Shown: positions 9,283-18,838 of the stretch, in pieces
Position numbering within the stretch: position 1 is the stretch's first letter
How the letters are laid out: every line of letters starts with the position of its first letter
NCBI GenBank assembly: GCA_902167985.1
Contig: CABHNZ010000010.1
Location: 124,001-188,000, forward strand
DNA: 64,000 nt
Source of the DNA: Shinella sp. UYSO24
Lineage (GTDB): Bacteria > Pseudomonadota > Alphaproteobacteria > Rhizobiales > Rhizobiaceae
Direction: 5' to 3'
The notes under the pieces: model-generated
Database searches by the model: none
What the model was told of the DNA's origin: nothing
The model's input: the letters and a program-made list of their open reading frames with translations, nothing else
Position numbers and translations under genes: made by a program

Positions 9283-10323
9283 ATGAAATACCGCATTTCA
9301 ATGATCGTGCTTTCCGCATCCGCCGCGTTTTTCTCGGCAAACATGGCCTCGGCCGAGCAGCTGACCTTCGTGTCGCAGGGCGGCGCCTATCAGGAGGCCC
9401 AGACCAAGGCCATTCTCGATCCGGTCTCCAAACTGCTCGGGATCACCGTCAATCAGGACAGCGCACCCGACGCCTGGCCGGTGATCAAGACGCAGTCGGC
9501 CTCCGGCAAGATCCTTTGGGACGTCGTCGACACGCCGCCGAAGGATTGTATCCGCGGCGGCGAACAGGGGATGATCGAAAAGCTCGATTTCTCCAAGATC
9601 CCGAATGCCGACAAGATGCCGGCCGAATACAAGAGCCCCTATTCGGTGGCCTATGAATTCTATTCGAGCGTGCTGGCCTACAACAAGGACAAGTTCGGTG
9701 CCAATCCCCCCAAGACCTGGGCGGATTTCTGGGACGTGAAGAAGTTTCCGGGAACGCGCGCCCTGCGCAACCACCCTCTGGCGACGCTTGAGGCGGCCCT
9801 GCTTGCGGATGGCGTTCCGGCCGACAAGCTCTATCCGCTGGATGTCGATCGCGCCTTCAAGAAGCTTGAGCAGATCAAGCCCTATGTAACGGTCTGGTGG
9901 ACGTCGGGCGCCCAGTCGGCGCAGTTGCTGGCCGATGGCGAGGCGGATATGGAAATGGCCTGGAACGGCCGTGTCGCAGCTGTCGTCAAGGACGGCGCAC
10001 CTGTCGGCTATTCCTTCAATCAGGGCTTCCTCCAGTATACGTCGCTCTGCATCCTGAAAGGCGCACCGAACCTCGGTACGGCGGTCAAATTCGTCAACGC
10101 CGCGCTGACCCCTGATATCCAGGCGAATTTCCCGGCCTATATCGATTACGGTCCGGGTAATCCGGAAGCCTACAAGACCGGCAAGATCTCTGCCCAGCGC
10201 GCGGCCGAAATGCCGAGTTCGCCGGACAATGCCGCCCGCCAGGTTCTGATCTCCGACAAGTGGTGGAGCTCGCCCGCCGGCGAGGATGCACAGAAGCGCT
10301 GGGCCCAGTTCATCCAGCAGTAA
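9283..10323 (+). CDS. ABC transporter substrate-binding protein, spermidine/putrescine type (PotD/F-like)
   Basis: A 346-residue periplasmic binding protein with a signal peptide ending in MASA before EQLTFVSQGGAYQEA, a typical start of the mature PotD-like proteins. AGGAG lies 9 bases before the ATG at 9283. It is followed by two permeases and belongs to the same operon as the ATPase at 6033. It should capture the substrate in the periplasm; polyamine, amino-alcohol or another small amine are all possible. Confidence 0.9.
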   Translation: MKYRISMIVLSASAAFFSANMASAEQLTFVSQGGAYQEAQTKAILDPVSKLLGITVNQDSAPDAWPVIKTQSASGKILWDVVDTPPKDCIRGGEQGMIEKLDFSKIPNADKMPAEYKSPYSVAYEFYSSVLAYNKDKFGANPPKTWADFWDVKKFPGTRALRNHPLATLEAALLADGVPADKLYPLDVDRAFKKLEQIKPYVTVWWTSGAQSAQLLADGEADMEMAWNGRVAAVVKDGAPVGYSFNQGFLQYTSLCILKGAPNLGTAVKFVNAALTPDIQANFPAYIDYGPGNPEAYKTGKISAQRAAEMPSSPDNAARQVLISDKWWSSPAGEDAQKRWAQFIQQ

Positions 10324-10347
10324 GTCATGCCTGCGGGAGCATTATCG

Positions 10348-11220
10348 ATGATACAGTCGAAGCGAAATGCGGCGGAGCTGCAGGAGCGGCGTGAGCAACG
10401 GCTCATGCTGCTCCTGCTGGCGCCGGCCCTCACCGTCGTGGTCGTTCTCCTTGTCCTGCCGCTCCTGTGGCTGGCATGGCAGTCGATCCGGCAGGATGGC
10501 GGGTTCACGCTCGTCAACTACCAGCGGTTCCTGACCGATCCGGTCTACTGGATGACCTTTCTGGGGACATTTCGCATCGCCGCTGTCGTCACCGTGATGA
10601 CCGTTCTTCTCGGCTATCCCGTCGCCTATGTGGCGGCGGGCCTGCCACAGCGCTGGAGCGTTCTCGTTCTGGCGATGGTTCTTCTGCCCTTCTGGACGTC
10701 GGTTCTCGTGCGCGCCTATGCCTGGCTGATCCTTCTCCAGCGCAACGGCATCGTCAATTCGGCGCTCACGGCCTCCGGGCTTACCGATGCGCCCCTGAAG
10801 CTCGTCAACAACGAGTTCGGCACGGTGCTGGCCACCATCCATATCCTGCTGCCCTTCATGGTCCTGCCGCTCTACGCGACCATGAAGAAAATTCCCGCCG
10901 AACTGACGATGGCCGGCTCCAGCCTCGGCGGCTCGCCCTTCCACGTCTTCTGGCGCGTCTTCCTGCCGCTGTCGCTGCCGGGCATGATCGCCGGCATCGT
11001 GCTCGTCTTCGTCCTGACGCTTGGCTTCTACATCACGCCCGAGCTTCTCGGCGGCGGGCGGACCTACATGGTCTCCATGCTCGTATCACGCAATATCGAG
11101 GTCTATAACGAATGGGGGTCGGCGTCATCGATCAGCGTCGTCCTGATGCTTTGCGTCTTTCTCGTCTTCCGACTTGCAAGCCTGGTCATCCCGTTCGAAC
11201 GCATCATGGGAACGAGGTGA
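10348..11220 (+). CDS. ABC transporter permease, polyamine type (PotB/H-like)
   Basis: An inner-membrane permease of 290 residues with about six hydrophobic segments. The first helix starts near residue 20 (LMLLLLAPALTVVVVLL). The permease coupling (EAA) loop lies near MAGSSLGGSPFHVFWRVFLP. The ATG at 10348 is preferred because GGGAG precedes it; an in-frame ATG at 10327 has no evident ribosome site. It pairs with the permease at 11224 to form the channel of the amine-type importer. Confidence 0.9.
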   Translation: MIQSKRNAAELQERREQRLMLLLLAPALTVVVVLLVLPLLWLAWQSIRQDGGFTLVNYQRFLTDPVYWMTFLGTFRIAAVVTVMTVLLGYPVAYVAAGLPQRWSVLVLAMVLLPFWTSVLVRAYAWLILLQRNGIVNSALTASGLTDAPLKLVNNEFGTVLATIHILLPFMVLPLYATMKKIPAELTMAGSSLGGSPFHVFWRVFLPLSLPGMIAGIVLVFVLTLGFYITPELLGGGRTYMVSMLVSRNIEVYNEWGSASSISVVLMLCVFLVFRLASLVIPFERIMGTR

Positions 11221-11223
11221 CGC

Positions 11224-12018
11224 ATGAACCTGCCGAAGATCCTTCTGCGCATCGTCGTTGCGCTGATCCTGGCCTGGCTGATCATTCCGGTGCTGATCGT
11301 CCTGCCCATGTCCTTTTCGGCGCGTTTTCTCACCTTCCCGCCGCCATCCTGGTCGCTTCGCTGGTATGAGGCCTATTTCGGCAGTGCTGCCTGGATGCAG
11401 GCGACGCGCGTCAGCCTGATCGTTGCGGTCTCGAGTGCCATCCTCGCGACGATCCTCGGCACCGCTGCCGCCTATGGCCTGAACCTCACACAATCGCGGC
11501 TGGTGCGCAGCCTGCAGGCGGTCCTGCTTCTGCCGCTGATCGTGCCGATTGTCATCACCGCCGTCGGGGTGTTTCTCGTCTATGCGCAGGTCGGGCTTCT
11601 CGCATCGATGACGGGGTTGATCCTTGCCAATGTCATGCTTGGATTGCCCTATGTCGTAACCTCCGTCCTTGTCGGGCTGCGCAAGTTCGATCCGACACAG
11701 GAAATGGTCTCGCGAAGCCTTGGCATGAACCGCTGGCGTACCTTTTTCATCGTCACCCTGCCGCAGATCCGTCCGAGCGTCATCTCGGGCCTGCTGTTTG
11801 CCTTCATCTCGGCGATGGATGAAACCGTGGTCTCGCTGTTCATTTCCGGTGGCGACTACCAGACGCTGACCAAGCGGATGTTTACCGCCCTGCGCGATGA
11901 AATCGATCCGACGATTGCCTCGATCAGCTCGCTGATGACGTCGATTTCCTTCATCCTGCTGATCCTGGCGGCCATGCACGCCCGCAAGACCGAATACAAC
12001 CAGGGCCGCGCCCTATGA
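11224..12018 (+). CDS. ABC transporter permease, polyamine type (PotC/I-like)
   Basis: A 264-residue second permease subunit with about six membrane segments and the coupling loop in SRSLGMNRWRTFFIVTLPQI. It starts three bases after the previous permease stop, with GAGGTG as a ribosome site, and its last codons overlap the next gene (ATGA at 12015). Partner of the permease at 10348. Confidence 0.9.
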   Translation: MNLPKILLRIVVALILAWLIIPVLIVLPMSFSARFLTFPPPSWSLRWYEAYFGSAAWMQATRVSLIVAVSSAILATILGTAAAYGLNLTQSRLVRSLQAVLLLPLIVPIVITAVGVFLVYAQVGLLASMTGLILANVMLGLPYVVTSVLVGLRKFDPTQEMVSRSLGMNRWRTFFIVTLPQIRPSVISGLLFAFISAMDETVVSLFISGGDYQTLTKRMFTALRDEIDPTIASISSLMTSISFILLILAAMHARKTEYNQGRAL

Positions 12019-13709
12019 TCGTCGACCACCTGATCCTTGGCGGTGGATCGGCGGGCTGCGTGCTGGCCGCGCGCCTTTCCGCTGATCCTTCGAGGACGGT
12101 CGTGCTGGTCGAGGCGGGGCGCAATATCTCCGCCGATGATATTCCCGATGCGGTTCGAAGCCGCTATCCGGGCCGCGCCTATCTCGACACGCGCAATATC
12201 TGGCCGCGGCTCTCGGCCCTGATGGGCTATGGCAGTGGTGCCGCAGCCGCCCGCACCTCGCGCCGCTACGAGCAGGCGCGGCTGCTCGGCGGTGGCTCTG
12301 CCATCAACGCGCTGATGGCCAACCGTGGCGCGCCCGCCGATTATGCCGAGTGGCAGGCGCTGGGAGCGCAGGGCTGGGACTGGGAGGATTGCCTTCCCTA
12401 TTTCCTGAAGATCGAGGCCGACAGGGATTTCGCCGGGCCCTTGCACGGGACGAGCGGCCCCCTGACGATCCGTCGGATCTCCGACGGGCAGATTTCACCC
12501 TTCGTCGACCGCGTCATGAAGACGCTCGACCGGCGAGGGCATCCGATCCGGGCGGACCAGAACGGGACCTGGGAAGACGGAGCCTTTCGTGGCGCGGTCG
12601 CAGTCAGTGACGAAGGCGAGCGGCTGCCGACTTCGCTTGCCTATCTGACACCGCAGGTGCGCCGGCGGCCGAACCTGCGCATCATCACCGAGAGCGTGGC
12701 GGAGCGGATCCTTTTCGATGGTCGCCGTGCCACGGGCGCCATCCTCTCCGGTGCCGTGACGGAGACGATCCATGCGGCCGAGGTGATCGTCTCGGCCGGT
12801 GCCATCCATTCGCCGGCACTGCTGATGCGCTCCGGCATAGGCGCGGCCGACGCACTCACGGGCCTTGGCCGCGAGGTCATTGTCGGTCTCGATGGTGTGG
12901 GCGGCAACCTGATGGAACATCCGTCGATTGCCGTTGCGGCCTATTTGCCGCGGCATATGCGGGTCCGCGACCCGGCCGAGCATCATGAACAGGCCATATG
13001 GCGATTTTCCTCCGGCCTTGAGGGCACGCCCGGCGGTGACATGCATGCGGCCATCCTGTCGCGGTCCGGCTGGCACTCGGTCGGTCTGCGGCTCGGCAGC
13101 CTGTTCTTCTGGGTCAACAAATCCTTTTCGCGCGGGCAAGTCCGCCTGACATCGGTCGATCCGCGGGTGGAGCCGGATGTCGATTTCCGAATGCTGAGCG
13201 ACGAGCGAGACCTGACCCGCCTGAAGCTGGCACTGAGAATGGGGGCGGAGGCGCTGTCCGATCCGTTCATGGACGGCCATCGCGGCGTCGTCTTTCCCTC
13301 CAGCTATTCGCCGCGTGTCGCAAAGGTTGCCGTGCCGGGTCTCGGCAATGCGCTCCAGAGGGGGGCGCTGTCGGGCATGCTCGACATGGCAGGCCCCTTG
13401 CGGGCGGCGCTCGTGCACTCCGCAATCACGCTCGGCACGACGATGACGGATCTCTTGGCGGATGATGCGGCGATGACGGATTTTGTCCGGCGCCATGTCG
13501 GCGGAACATGGCACCCGTCCGGCACCTGCCGCATGGGTGCTGCCGATGACCGGCTTGCCGTGACATCGCCGACGGGACGTGTCCATGGTGTTGATGGCTT
13601 GCGGGTCTGCGATGCCTCGCTTATGCCTTCCATACCCTGCGCAAACACCAATCTGCCGACCATCATGATTGCCGAGCGGATTGCCGATTTCATTCTTTGC
13701 GGCAGCTAG
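12015..13709 (+). CDS. GMC-family oxidoreductase, choline/alcohol dehydrogenase-like
   Basis: A 564-residue soluble GMC flavoprotein. The FAD motif GGGSAGCVLAARLS is at residues 9-22, GGGSAINALMANRG near 95 is the second GMC signature, and the C-terminal catalytic region is GTWHPSGTCRMG followed by NTNLPTIMIAERIADF. It oxidises a primary alcohol to an aldehyde, as choline dehydrogenase does. It overlaps the permease stop by four bases and is followed by an aldehyde dehydrogenase, so the pair probably performs alcohol to aldehyde to acid on the imported compound. It lacks the cysteine cluster and cytochrome partner of the GMC protein at 1755. Confidence 0.88.
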   Translation: MIVDHLILGGGSAGCVLAARLSADPSRTVVLVEAGRNISADDIPDAVRSRYPGRAYLDTRNIWPRLSALMGYGSGAAAARTSRRYEQARLLGGGSAINALMANRGAPADYAEWQALGAQGWDWEDCLPYFLKIEADRDFAGPLHGTSGPLTIRRISDGQISPFVDRVMKTLDRRGHPIRADQNGTWEDGAFRGAVAVSDEGERLPTSLAYLTPQVRRRPNLRIITESVAERILFDGRRATGAILSGAVTETIHAAEVIVSAGAIHSPALLMRSGIGAADALTGLGREVIVGLDGVGGNLMEHPSIAVAAYLPRHMRVRDPAEHHEQAIWRFSSGLEGTPGGDMHAAILSRSGWHSVGLRLGSLFFWVNKSFSRGQVRLTSVDPRVEPDVDFRMLSDERDLTRLKLALRMGAEALSDPFMDGHRGVVFPSSYSPRVAKVAVPGLGNALQRGALSGMLDMAGPLRAALVHSAITLGTTMTDLLADDAAMTDFVRRHVGGTWHPSGTCRMGAADDRLAVTSPTGRVHGVDGLRVCDASLMPSIPCANTNLPTIMIAERIADFILCGS

Positions 13710-13726
13710 GCGGCTGGAGACAACAT

Positions 13727-15153
13727 ATGGAACAGTATCTCAAATTCTACATCGACGGCGAATGGGTAGAGCCGACGGGCTCTGCGCGTCTGCCGGTGAT
13801 CGATCCTTCGACGGAGCAGGCTTTCGCCGAAATCGCCATGGGCGAGACGGCCGATGTGGAAAAGGCGATTGCGGCCGCCCGCCGGGCATTCGCCACCTTT
13901 TCGGCGACCAGCCTCACTGAGCGCATGGAGCTTCTGCAGCGTGTTCTCGATATCCTGAAGCGCCGCAATGACGAGATCGGCGACGCATTCGCGCGAATGG
14001 GTGCCCCGCGCGCATGGCCCGCGCCGAACAGGCCGGTATCGGCGCCATTCATTTCGAGCAGACGCTCCGCGCCATGCGGGATTTCTCCTTCGAATACATG
14101 CAGGGCACGACGCGCATCGTCCACGAGCCTATCGGCGTGGTGGGCATGATCACGCCATGGAACTGGCCGATCAACCAGATCGCCTGCAAGGTTGCGCCGG
14201 CGCTGGCAACAGGCTGCACGATGGTGCTGAAGCCTTCCGAAATCGCGCCGGTCAACGCCATCCTGTTTGCCGAGGTTCTGCATGAGGCGGGCGTGCCGAA
14301 AGGCGTCTTCAACCTGGTGAATGGTGACGGGCCGACGGTCGGCAGTCTGCTTGCAAGCCATCCCGAGATCGACATGGTGTCCTTTACCGGCTCGACCCGC
14401 GCCGGCATCTCGGTGGCGCAGGCGGCCGCGCCGACCGTCAAGCGTGTGCATCAGGAACTTGGTGGAAAGTCGCCGAACATCGTGCTGCGCAGCGCCGATC
14501 TGGCGGCTGCCGTCCGTTCCGGCGTTGCCCGGTGCTTCAACAATTCAGGCCAGTCCTGCAATGCCCCGACGCGGCTTCTTGTCCCCTCGGAAAAGATGGA
14601 TGAGGCGATCGCGGTCGCCCGGCAGGCAAGCGAAGCGGTCAAGGTCGGCGCACCCACTGATCCTGCCAGCGATCTGGGTCCCGTCGTCAGTCAGATGCAG
14701 TTCGACAAGATCCAGGGCCTGATCCGCAAGGGCATAGAGGAGGGCGCCGAACTGGTGGCCGGTGGAACCGACAGGCCAGCGCATCTCAATGCCGGCTATT
14801 ATGTTCGCCCGACGGTTTTCGCACGGGTGACGAATGACATGGTCATCGCCAGGGAAGAGATTTTCGGCCCGGTGCTTGCCATTCTCGGCTACGAGAGCGA
14901 AGACGAAGCCGCAGCGATCGCCAATGATACGCCCTATGGTCTCGCCTCCTATATTCAGGGGGAGGCCTCCGAAGCGCGGGCGTTTGCGCGCCGGCTTAGA
15001 ACCGGCATCGTGCGTCTCAACAACTCGGCCTGGGACGGTGCGGCACCTTTCGGCGGCTTCAAACAGTCCGGAAACGGGCGCGAATACGGCAAGTTCGGCC
15101 TCCACGAGTTCACGGAAATCAAGGGCATCGTCGGCTTCGGCGACGAGCCGTGA
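13727..15153 (+). CDS. Aldehyde dehydrogenase family protein (frameshift near 14005)
   Basis: An NAD(P)-dependent aldehyde dehydrogenase of about 475 residues when one base missing near 14000-14013 is restored. The catalytic glutamate lies in HQELGGKSPN and the catalytic cysteine in NNSGQSCNAPTRLL; VGMITPWNWP and the Rossmann SFTGSTRAG are also intact. It begins 17 bases after the GMC gene and should oxidise the aldehyde produced by the GMC dehydrogenase or the amine oxidase of the same operon. All active-site residues survive, so the frameshift is probably an artefact. A hairpin at 15178 may end the operon. Confidence 0.88.
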
Positions 15154-15177
15154 GCTCGAGGCAATAGATCAAGTGTA

Positions 15178-15209
15178 AAGGCCGAGATTCCTGATGGTAC
15201 CTCGGCCTT
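15178..15209 (+). terminator. Hairpin after aldehyde dehydrogenase operon
   Basis: The perfect 9-base arms AAGGCCGAG and CTCGGCCTT surround a 14-base loop, 24 bases after the aldehyde dehydrogenase stop. There is no clear T-run, so termination strength is uncertain. Confidence 0.55.
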
Positions 15210-15302
15210 CAATGCGTCCGCTTAGCGGCCCGTCGAGGCCGTTGAGCGGTGAGGGTGCGCGCACTCCGGCTGCTATCTTTTGCTGCCGCGCGGCATGCCG
15301 CA

Positions 15303-15778
15303 TCAGTTCTCCGGCCAGGCGATCCGCGCCGTACGGCGAACCATGAACGTGTCGGCATCCGGCAGCGCGGTGAAGCCGAATTTGGCATAGACGCCGTGGG
15401 CATCATTGGTGCGCAGAAGCCAGTAGTTGACATGGGCAAGATCCGGATGGCCGAGCGCATGCGCCGAGAGGCTCTTGCCGAGGCCTCGTCCGCGATGCGC
15501 CTCAAGCACCAGCACATCGCGCAGATAGGCGAACATGGCGCCATCGGTCACGACGCGGCAAAACCGGCAATGTTGCCGCTGGCGTCATAAACGCCGAAGG
15601 GAAGGGAGCTGCGAATGCCGGTGTCGAAACGGCCGAACTCCAGATCGCCGGCCCAATAGGCTTCCCTGACATAGTGTTGCCAGAGCTCCTGCACGTCGAT
15701 CCTCGCCCGTTCGGTGCTGATGACGTAGTCGCCTTCGTTCCAGCTATATTCGCGGCTTTCGAAATGTAGCAGTTCCAT
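15303..15778 (-). CDS. GNAT-family N-acetyltransferase (frameshift near 15555)
   Basis: A protein of about 158 residues after restoring one missing base near 15550-15560 (CCC read as CC). The acetyl-CoA-binding signature is clear: LRDVLVLEAHRGRGLGKSL, with the R-G-x-G-L-G pyrophosphate loop, followed by GVYAKFGFTAL at the C-terminus. The N-terminal part (VREAYWAGDLEFGRFDTGIR) is typical of small rhizobial GNAT proteins. The acceptor substrate is unknown. It stands alone between two operons, on the minus strand. Confidence 0.8.
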
Positions 15779-15912
15779 TATTGGCCCTTTGCCGGAAAAC
15801 CCTTGAAGTCAAAACCGCCGATCGGAATTTTCGCCCGCCGGGTATCCCATCCTGTCGGGCGAGACTGCCGCCCGCATCCGCGATCTTCCAATCGCAAACG
15901 TTGCCGCTGCCC

Positions 15913-15925
15913 TAACCTGAGGTTA
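15913..15925. promoter_or_regulatory. LysR-type T-N11-A box, shared with the hyuA promoter
   Basis: TAACC-TGA-GGTTA is a perfect dyad 32 bases upstream of the LysR start, in T-N11-A form. The same TAACC-N3-GGTTA arms recur upstream of hyuA at 20954-20968, which suggests one regulator for both promoters. Confidence 0.55.
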
Positions 15926-15956
15926 TAAGGTCGCTGCAGGAGGTGAAAGGCGGAAT

Positions 15957-16844
15957 GTGATGAATGCGCGTCAGCTTGAGATCTTCCGTGCCATCATGCG
16001 ATTTGGGTCGCTGACGGCGGCCGCCAATGCACTGGCGGTCTCGCAACCGGCCGTAAGCAAGGTCCTCCATCATCTCGAAAGTCAGCTGGGTTACAGGCTG
16101 TTCGAGCGCATCGGCGGGCGGTTGACGCCGACGGCGGAAGCGCATCTGCTCTATGGTGATGCCGATCGCGTCTTTCGCGAAATCGAAGTGCTGAAGGATC
16201 TGGCCCGCACGATCGGCGAGCGCAAGGTGGGGCTGCTGCGCATCGGCGCAAGTCCGCCCGTGACATTCTCCGTTCTGCCCAAGGCGCTTGCCGCCTTCCA
16301 GCAGAGCCATCCGACCGTCAAGGTCCAGCTTCACGCCCTGCCGAAACGGGAAATCGTTGAGCAATTGCTGATCGGCGATATCGATCTGGGGCTCACCCTC
16401 TCGACAATTCAGGCCCCCACCGTCAAGAGCGAGATCCTTTCGAGTGTCGGGCTCGTCGTCGTCATGCTGAAGACGGATCCGCTTGCAGACAGGCAGGTGG
16501 TGACAGCCGCCGACCTCATCGGCCGCCCGCTGATCTCTTACGGTTCGGATGCCTCCGATGTCGGCATTCCCATGGATGAGGCCTTCGAGGCAGCCGGTGC
16601 GCCCCGCCATATTGCGATCCAGATTTCCTCTTCCATTGCCGCGGCCCCATTGGTGCAGCAGGGCCTCGGTGTGGCTCTCGTCGACGGGATCGTCGATTGG
16701 CGACAGTTCGAAGGCCTGATCGCCTTGCCCTTCGTGCCGGCCCTGATGATGAACTTCGCCATCTCGACCAATTCGGCACGGCCGGTCTCGCGCTTCTACC
16801 GGCCGTTGCTCAACAGCCTGCGCGGTCACGTGAGAGCGACGTGA
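15957..16844 (+). CDS. LysR-family transcriptional regulator
   Basis: A regulator of 294-295 residues. The helix-turn-helix is in the first 60 residues (IFRAIMRFGSLTAAANALAVS, then QPAVSKVLHHLES), followed by the two-lobed effector domain with LLRIGASPPVTFSVLP. AGGAGGTG lies about 11 bases before GTG 15957, with an ATG immediately after at 15960; either may be the start. It converges on hyuB. A T-N11-A dyad in its promoter matches one upstream of hyuA, so it is the best candidate for the activator of hyuAB (inference). Confidence 0.9.
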   Translation: MMNARQLEIFRAIMRFGSLTAAANALAVSQPAVSKVLHHLESQLGYRLFERIGGRLTPTAEAHLLYGDADRVFREIEVLKDLARTIGERKVGLLRIGASPPVTFSVLPKALAAFQQSHPTVKVQLHALPKREIVEQLLIGDIDLGLTLSTIQAPTVKSEILSSVGLVVVMLKTDPLADRQVVTAADLIGRPLISYGSDASDVGIPMDEAFEAAGAPRHIAIQISSSIAAAPLVQQGLGVALVDGIVDWRQFEGLIALPFVPALMMNFAISTNSARPVSRFYRPLLNSLRGHVRAT

Positions 16845-16849
16845 TCATC

Positions 16850-16864
16850 GCTGCCGGCGGCAGC
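16850..16864. terminator. Short hairpin between converging LysR and hyuB
   Basis: GCTGCC-GGC-GGCAGC forms a 6-base stem with a 3-base loop in the 29-base gap between two converging genes. It may be a weak bidirectional terminator; there is no T-run. Confidence 0.3.
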
Positions 16865-16873
16865 TATGGGGCC

Positions 16874-18835
16874 TCAAAGCGAGTATCTGGCTTTCATCTC
16901 GCCGAACAGCGTCGTCATCTGTTCCCCGACGCTGCGACCGTCATCGGCCAGATTGTCGACGGCTTCGAATATGCGGTGTTTGAGAAAGAAGCGCCAGCCG
17001 ACCGGCGCTTCTGCCAGGAAGGCCGTGAGCAGGTCGTAGCGTTCCGGCGTCCAGACGGCTTCGAAAGCGTCGCGTTCCGTTCCGTAGGTGATGACCGGGC
17101 CGCTTCGGCGCTGCGGCCTTCGCGCAGCGCGCTTGTGGCGGCCTCATCGATCTCGCCATCGCGGATAACGACGCCATAGTCGCGCTCGGCGGTTGCCGGA
17201 GTGACGGCACCGCTGCGGATATCGGCGAGGACGGCGGCAGGCGCCGTGTGAAGGCATTGCCGTAGCCGCCTGCGCCGGGCCCGATGACCCGGATGATATC
17301 GCCGGGCCCGCAATACACGACATCGGTATTGCCGAGCGACACTTCGTTGGCGCGGCCAGGGTTCTGTGGAATTGCGAGACGGTGCCGGGCCGGCCGCATT
17401 GACGCCCCAGCCCGGCATGATGGAACGGTTGCGGTTGCGCGCGGTGACGACCGTCTCCGGCGAGGAGATTTCAAATTCCATGATGGCGGATAGGCCGCCG
17501 CGATAGCGACCGGGCGCACCCGTATCGGGCTCCAGTCCGTAGCGCAGGAACCGGATGGGCACTTCGGCCTCGCTGATCTCGATCGGCGTGTTGCGCAGAA
17601 AGCCCGTCGCACCGCCGGCACCGTCGCTTCCATCGCAGAAAGGCGCTCCGCCGCCGCCGCCGCCGACAGGGCCGATCGAGGCCATGATCGGCCGGCCGTT
17701 GCGGGCCGTCGTCTTGACGTTCATGATCGCATTGCCGCCGGGCGAGGCGGCCGGCATCTGGTCCGGCAGCGCCAGCGCGAAGGCGCCGAGCGTGACGATC
17801 TGCGTCATGGCGCAGGTGAGCGAGCGCATGCCGACGGCAGCCGGGCGGTCGCAATTGACGACCGAACCTTCCGGCAGCACGGCGCGCGCGGGCCTGAGCG
17901 TGCCGGCGTGAGGAGCAGGTTGTTGTCGAGGGTGAAGAGCACATAGGTCAGGCCGACCATGACCAGCGGATGCCGTTCACGGCCGCCGGTCGGCATGTTG
18001 AGTGACGAGCCGAGCTGCGGGTCGCTGCCCGTATAGTCCAGGATGACCTCGTCTCCACGGACTTTCAGCGTCAGTGCTATGCGGCAGGGCTTGCCGCCGA
18101 CGGAATCCTCGTCGGCATAATCGGCAAAGAAATAGTCGCCATCGGGTACCTTCCGCAGGATCTGGCGGACCTGTTCCTCGGCATAGTCGAGGATCTGTTC
18201 GACACCTTCGATGAATGTGTCGAAGCCGAAGCGCTGGACGATTTCCTGCATCTTGCGCTCGCCGATATTGACGGAGGCGATCTGGGCATGAAGGTCGCCG
18301 AGGTTCTGATCCGGCAGGCGCACATTGGAGCGGATCAGTTGCAGCACGAAGTCATTGAGCTGGCCGTCCTGCACGAGCTTGACGGGCGGAATACGAAACC
18401 CTTCCTGCTCGATCTCGCTCAGCGACCGGGAGAGCGAGGCGGGCACCGCCCCGCCGACATCGGTATTGTGGATATGGCCGACGACGAAGCAGGCGATCCG
18501 GCCTTCGAAGAGACCGGCTTCCAGATATGGATGTCGGGGGAATGGGTCGCAACGAAGCCGCTGTAAGGGTCGTTGGTGATGCAGATGTCGCCATCCCTGT
18601 AGTCGTCGAACATGGCAAGCAGCGGCGCATAGTCGATACCGCTATACCACGGCGCGCCGAACTGGCGGGGGTTGGCAAAGGCAAGGCCTTCGCGCGTCAC
18701 GACCTGGCAGGAGAAATCCTCGGTTTCCTTGACGAAGGCGGAATGGGCAGTCCGCATCAGGGTGAAGGCCATGGCGTCGGCTGCGGCCGAGCAGAAATTG
18801 GCGAGAACCTTCAGGTTGCGGCGATCGATAGCCAT
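16874..18835 (-). CDS. hyuB: Hydantoinase B / oxoprolinase beta subunit (about six frameshifts)
   Basis: The HyuB-type subunit of an ATP-dependent amidohydrolase (N-methylhydantoinase, 5-oxoprolinase, or acetone/acetophenone carboxylase family), about 655 residues after correction. Recognisable pieces in order: AHSAFVKETEDFSC and ITNDPYSGFVATHSPD (N-terminus), DYTGSDPQLGSSLNMPTGG, a glycine-rich stretch near 17660, RYRGGLSAIMEFE, and VIGPGAGGYGNAF near the C-terminus. The frame breaks near 18490, 17925, 17400, 17360, 17250 and 17100, each explained by one missing base; the corrected length is an exact codon multiple. The stop at 16874 ends a natural C-terminus. It follows hyuA by three bases and should form a complex with it. 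Confidence 0.85.
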
Positions 18836-18838
18836 GGT

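Noticed and set aside
12495-13586. Minus-strand open frame of 363 codons within the GMC gene
   Set aside because: It is antisense to a gene with clear GMC signatures, with no domain or operon partner of its own.
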